This document shows positions 61,128-64,000 of a stretch of 64,000 nucleotides of DNA, piece after piece. Position 1 is the first letter of the stretch, and each line of letters begins with the position of its first letter. A program made the position numbers and the translations under genes. The notes below the pieces were generated by a model. It saw only the letters and a program-made list of their open reading frames with translations. It was not told where the DNA came from and ran no database searches. The stretch comes from Flavobacterium inviolabile. Lineage in GTDB: Bacteria; Bacteroidota; Bacteroidia; Flavobacteriales; Flavobacteriaceae. The stretch lies in contig NZ_CP058278.1 of NCBI RefSeq assembly GCF_013389455.1, positions 3,849,348 to 3,913,347 of the forward strand. Direction: 5' to 3'.

Positions 61128-62171
61128 TTGAACACCCATGAATTTTACATGAACCGCTGTGTTGAATTGGCTAAAAACGGTTTGGGCACAACATACACCA
61201 ACCCTTTGGTGGGCAGTGTTATCGTATACAATAATGAAATTATCGGAGAAGGGTGGCACCGGAAAGCCGGCGAACCGCATGCCGAAGTGAATGCGGTAAA
61301 CTCCGTTAAGGACAAATCCCTTCTATCCAAAGCTACTATTTATGTAAGTCTGGAACCCTGCAGTCATTTTGGCAAAACACCTCCCTGCTGTGATCTGATC
61401 ATTCAGCATAAAATCCCCAACGTTGTCATCGGCACCATTGATCCGTTTGCCAAAGTTGCCGGAAACGGCATCAAAAAACTGATCGAAGCCGGTAAAAATG
61501 TTACCGTTGGTATACTGGAGGACGCCTGTAACGAGCTCAACAAACGTTTTTTTACATTCCACCAGAAAAAGCGCCCGTATATCATCCTGAAATGGGCAGA
61601 AAGCAGTGACGGTTTTATTGCGCCGGAAACCAGAGCGGAGCAAAAACCGGTATGGATCTCCAATGTATATTCCCGCCAGCTGGTTCACAAATGGCGCAGT
61701 GAGGAACAGGCTATTTTAGTGGGAACCCAAACCGTTATTGACGACAATCCCAAACTGGATGTAAGGAACTGGACCGGTACAAATCCTGTGCGCATCGTGC
61801 TGGATAAATCCGGAAGGATTCCGGAAGATTATTTTGTAAAGGACGGCAGTGTAAAAACCATAATCATCACGGAAAATCAAAATTTAAAAAATTCTACATC
61901 AGTTTTTTTCGAAAATTGTATCTTTGATAATACGCTCCCTTTTTCAATTGTATCGATTTTACAGCAATACGATATTCAATCCTTACTTATTGAAGGAGGA
62001 AAGCAGACGCTGCAAACCTTTATCGACGCAGGATTATGGGATGAAGCACGGGTTTTTAAAGGCGCTGTAACACTGCAAAGCGGCACAGCAGCACCGTTTA
62101 TAACCGGTACATTACAAGAGAAACAGACGATACTAAACGACGAACTTCTAATTTTCACACACAATGATTGA
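61128..62171 (+). CDS. ribD: Bifunctional riboflavin deaminase/reductase RibD
   Basis: 347 aa from TTG at 61128 (HEFYMNRCVELAKNGLGTTY matches the family N terminus; the ATG at 61149 would cut it). The N-terminal CDA-type deaminase (about 1-145) has HAE in GEPHAEVNAV and PCSHFGKTPPCCDL as zinc ligands. The C-terminal reductase (about 150-347) binds NADPH. It makes 5-amino-6-ribitylamino-uracil phosphate precursors in riboflavin synthesis. The end overlaps the HAD gene by eight bases. Confidence 0.95.
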   Translation: MNTHEFYMNRCVELAKNGLGTTYTNPLVGSVIVYNNEIIGEGWHRKAGEPHAEVNAVNSVKDKSLLSKATIYVSLEPCSHFGKTPPCCDLIIQHKIPNVVIGTIDPFAKVAGNGIKKLIEAGKNVTVGILEDACNELNKRFFTFHQKKRPYIILKWAESSDGFIAPETRAEQKPVWISNVYSRQLVHKWRSEEQAILVGTQTVIDDNPKLDVRNWTGTNPVRIVLDKSGRIPEDYFVKDGSVKTIIITENQNLKNSTSVFFENCIFDNTLPFSIVSILQQYDIQSLLIEGGKQTLQTFIDAGLWDEARVFKGAVTLQSGTAAPFITGTLQEKQTILNDELLIFTHND

Positions 62172-62763
62172 TACTATCATATTCGATTTTGGCAATGTTT
62201 TTATTAATCTGGCAGAAGAAGCCCCTTTTGAACACATGCGAAAATTAGGACTGGTTTGCTGGAACGAGGATTTAGACAATCTGAACAAAAGATATGAAAA
62301 GGGAAAAATCAAAGAAGCTGATTTTTTCAACGGTCTTCATAAATACATCCCGAACAAAGATTTAAAAGAGATTCGCGATGCCTGGAATGCCATACTGCTG
62401 GATTTCCCGCTTTACCGCCTGGAGTTTTTACAGCGTTTATCGTCGCAGTACCGTTTATTCCTGTTGAGCAATACCGATGCTACCCATATTGAAAAATTTG
62501 AAAGCAAAGTGGGCGAAACATTCAGCCGCGAGTTTTACCAATGCTTTGAAAAGGTGTATTTTTCGTTCGAAATAGGCCTTAGAAAACCCGATCCGGAAAT
62601 CTTCAACTACATCATCAAGAAACACGAGTTATCCCCTAAAAGAACCCTTTTTGTGGACGACAACAAGCACAATACCGAAGTGGCTGCCAACCTGGGATTA
62701 AATATCTGGAACCTGCAGGTGGGTAAAGAAGATGTTGTAGATTTGCTGGATAAAAAATGGTAA
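62164..62763 (+). CDS. HAD-superfamily hydrolase (YihX-like)
   Basis: 199 aa. Motif I is IIFDFGNVFI (DxGNV form, common in the subfamily), motif II LLSNTDATH, motif III/IV KPDPEIFN and FVDDNKHNTE. It dephosphorylates a small phosphoester, substrate unknown. It overlaps ribD and may serve the missing 5-amino-6-ribitylamino-uracil phosphatase step, which is often assigned to HAD enzymes; that is inference. Confidence 0.88.
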   Translation: MIDTIIFDFGNVFINLAEEAPFEHMRKLGLVCWNEDLDNLNKRYEKGKIKEADFFNGLHKYIPNKDLKEIRDAWNAILLDFPLYRLEFLQRLSSQYRLFLLSNTDATHIEKFESKVGETFSREFYQCFEKVYFSFEIGLRKPDPEIFNYIIKKHELSPKRTLFVDDNKHNTEVAANLGLNIWNLQVGKEDVVDLLDKKW

Positions 62764-62772
62764 TTAACAGCA

Positions 62773-63381
62773 TTGGAAAAAGACACATACAAAACCTTAG
62801 CCATACCGTCCGAAGAAGTTCTCTACAAAGAAAAAAACAGTAAATTTTTCGGCTATGCCTTTCCTATAGCAACAGAAGAGGATGTCAAACCGATTCTGGA
62901 AGATCTCCGGAAGCAGCATCATGTCGCGCGACACTGGTGTTATGCCTTCCAGACCGGAACCGAAAAAATATACTTCCGTGCCAACGACGACGGCGAACCC
63001 AATAACTCGGCAGGAATGCCCATTTACGGTCAGATACAGTCGTTTGACGTAACAAACGTACTCATAGTAGTCGTACGGTATTTCGGTGGCGTAAAACTCG
63101 GCGTAGGCGGTTTAATATCCGCTTACAAAACAGCTGCCCAGATGGCGCTGGAAGTTTCCGAAATAATCGAAAAGACAATCGACATTCATTACCTCATTCG
63201 TTTTGATTATAAAAATATGAACAAAGTGATGCGGGTTATCAAAGAAAAAAATCTGGACATTATCGCTCAGAAAATGGAAATGAGTTGTGAGATTGAAATC
63301 GCTACGCGCAAAAAAAATGCCGAAATGATTTTCGACATTTTTTCCAATCTTTATGAAGTAACTATTCTTGAAAAAGAGTAA
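62773..63381 (+). CDS. YigZ/IMPACT family protein
   Basis: 202 aa. The start must be TTG at 62773: the frame is closed by TAA at 62761, and the N terminus KDTYKTLAIPSEEVLYKEKN fits the family. The N-terminal UPF0029 domain (about 1-125) has HHVARHWCYAFQTG and YFGGVKLGVGGLISAYKTA; the C-terminal DUF1949 domain follows. It is linked to translation regulation in IMPACT relatives; the bacterial role is unclear. It is in the ribD run (9 bp after the HAD gene). Confidence 0.9.
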   Translation: MEKDTYKTLAIPSEEVLYKEKNSKFFGYAFPIATEEDVKPILEDLRKQHHVARHWCYAFQTGTEKIYFRANDDGEPNNSAGMPIYGQIQSFDVTNVLIVVVRYFGGVKLGVGGLISAYKTAAQMALEVSEIIEKTIDIHYLIRFDYKNMNKVMRVIKEKNLDIIAQKMEMSCEIEIATRKKNAEMIFDIFSNLYEVTILEKE

Positions 63382-63397
63382 TTTTCAATGTTGCTTT

Positions 63398-63808
63398 TTA
63401 GCTTTCAACAAACGCCGTTAACTTTTCGGTAACATACGCCGGAGGCAAAGTCGGCTTTCCGGTTTTCATGTCTACAAACACCAGAATGGAGTTCCCCGTT
63501 GTTAATAACTCACCTGCTTCATTGTAGATTTCGTAGTCAAATTCTATCTTAACAGAGGTCTGACTTTTGAATATTGTTTTCACCGTTAGCAGGTCGTCAT
63601 AAAGTGCCGGTTTTTTGTAACTCATGCTCAAAGAAACCACCGGAAGCATAATTCCGTTTTCTTCCATCCATTTATAAGAAAGCCCAAGGTTTCTAAGCCA
63701 TTCCACACGTCCCATCTCAAAATACTGTGCATAATTTCCGTGATAAACCACTCCCATCTGGTCTGTTTCGGCGTATCGGACACGAACCTGAAATTGATAA
63801 TCTCTCAT
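63398..63808 (-). CDS. YbgC/FadM-type acyl-CoA thioesterase
   Basis: 136 aa hotdog-fold enzyme. The motif RYAETDQMGVVYHGNYAQYF holds the catalytic Asp/Tyr/His region of the 4HBT family. It probably hydrolyses acyl-CoA or acyl-ACP. It is divergent from the partial gene at the window end. Confidence 0.92.
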   Translation of the reverse strand: MRDYQFQVRVRYAETDQMGVVYHGNYAQYFEMGRVEWLRNLGLSYKWMEENGIMLPVVSLSMSYKKPALYDDLLTVKTIFKSQTSVKIEFDYEIYNEAGELLTTGNSILVFVDMKTGKPTLPPAYVTEKLTAFVES

Positions 63809-63988
63809 ATTAATTTTTTGTTAATTTATTTTAAAAACATTTTTAAATGTACTTACAATATTTTTTTCATAAAATCAATACACGTTATATTTTTTTTTGA
63901 AAAAAATTGTCCACATATTTGTCTTCCCAATTTCAATGAAAGTATCTGACTTACTTTTTGAATTCAACTTTTTAAAAAAACATTAATT
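63809..63988. other. AT-rich divergent region with a DnaA-box-like site
   Basis: 180 bases of A/T-rich DNA between divergent genes. TTGTCCACA at 63907-63915 differs by one base from the DnaA box TTATCCACA. No other clear box is seen. The setting fits an origin or dnaA promoter region but is not proof. Confidence 0.4.
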
Positions 63989-64000
63989 ATGCCCGAATAT
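63989..64000 (+). CDS. Start of an unidentified forward gene
   Basis: ATG at 63989 followed by three codons (MPEY) to the window end, with an A-rich leader. Four residues do not identify it. dnaA is a possibility given the YbgC-type neighbour and the DnaA-box-like site, though MPEY is not a start I recognise for flavobacterial DnaA. Confidence 0.3.

Noticed and set aside
1..64000. CRISPR array or insertion sequence
   Set aside because: No regularly spaced repeats, transposase frames or terminal inverted repeats were found.

Overview
The window comes from a member of the Bacteroidetes, most likely the genus Flavobacterium or a close relative in the Flavobacteriaceae. Evidence: AT-rich DNA; many promoters of the Bacteroidetes form (TTG, about 16-22 nt, TAnnTTTG); proteins with type IX secretion (T9SS) C-terminal tails; families typical of this phylum (DUF4199, DUF4290, DUF5686, the GlmU-like nucleotidyltransferase, PepSY-like proteins, PorT-type barrels); and a zapA - 6S-like RNA - rny arrangement. 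Most of the window is ordinary chromosome.

Layout. 1-4.5 kb: 5' end of mtaB (reverse), a peptide-type binding lipoprotein, a response regulator/histidine kinase pair and a PepSY-like secreted protein. 4.5-7.6 kb (reverse): aspA, a GlmU-like nucleotidyltransferase and ribosomal protein L31 type B. 7.8-13.6 kb: a forward run with a DUF4199 membrane protein, a GT2 glycosyltransferase, a phosphohexomutase, an MsbA-like ABC exporter and a DUF2971 protein. 13.6-18.6 kb (reverse): an EF-hand-like lipoprotein, a TonB-dependent receptor and an overlapping M23 peptidase. 18.7-21.2 kb: a coiled-coil protein, zapA, a 6S-like RNA and rny. 21.2-27.6 kb: xerD, four small outer-membrane barrels and a large T9SS cargo. 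27.7-39.9 kb: housekeeping genes (aroQ, DUF5686, TauE-like exporter, murA, DUF4290, DUF493, an ATPase, recQ, fmt, HU, yqgE, a class IV aminotransferase, a START-like protein). A tRNA-Met gene lies at 40.04-40.11 kb.

40.3-46.6 kb is the accessory region: seven tightly packed reverse-strand genes (lipoprotein, ankyrin-repeat protein, two-helix membrane protein, three proteins I cannot assign confidently, and a single-pass membrane protein). They end just beyond the tRNA, and by eye their base composition differs from the flanks. This is the best candidate for an undescribed system. Inside it I found what looks like a hidden 36-codon C-terminal extension of the single-pass membrane protein. It lies in the -1 frame behind an A-rich slippery heptamer and ends in an ATGA overlap with the next gene.

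46.6-47.3 kb is an AT-rich non-coding stretch. 47.3-56.7 kb holds two giant T9SS-exported proteins (an M14 carboxypeptidase and a LamG-type protein) and a secreted esterase-like hydrolase. 56.8-63.8 kb returns to housekeeping: hisS, a MacB-like permease, prmC, a GNAT acetyltransferase, ribD, a HAD hydrolase, a YigZ/IMPACT protein and a YbgC-type thioesterase. The last 190 bases contain one near-consensus DnaA box and the first four codons of a forward gene. This would fit the region next to dnaA/oriC, but the window ends too soon to tell.
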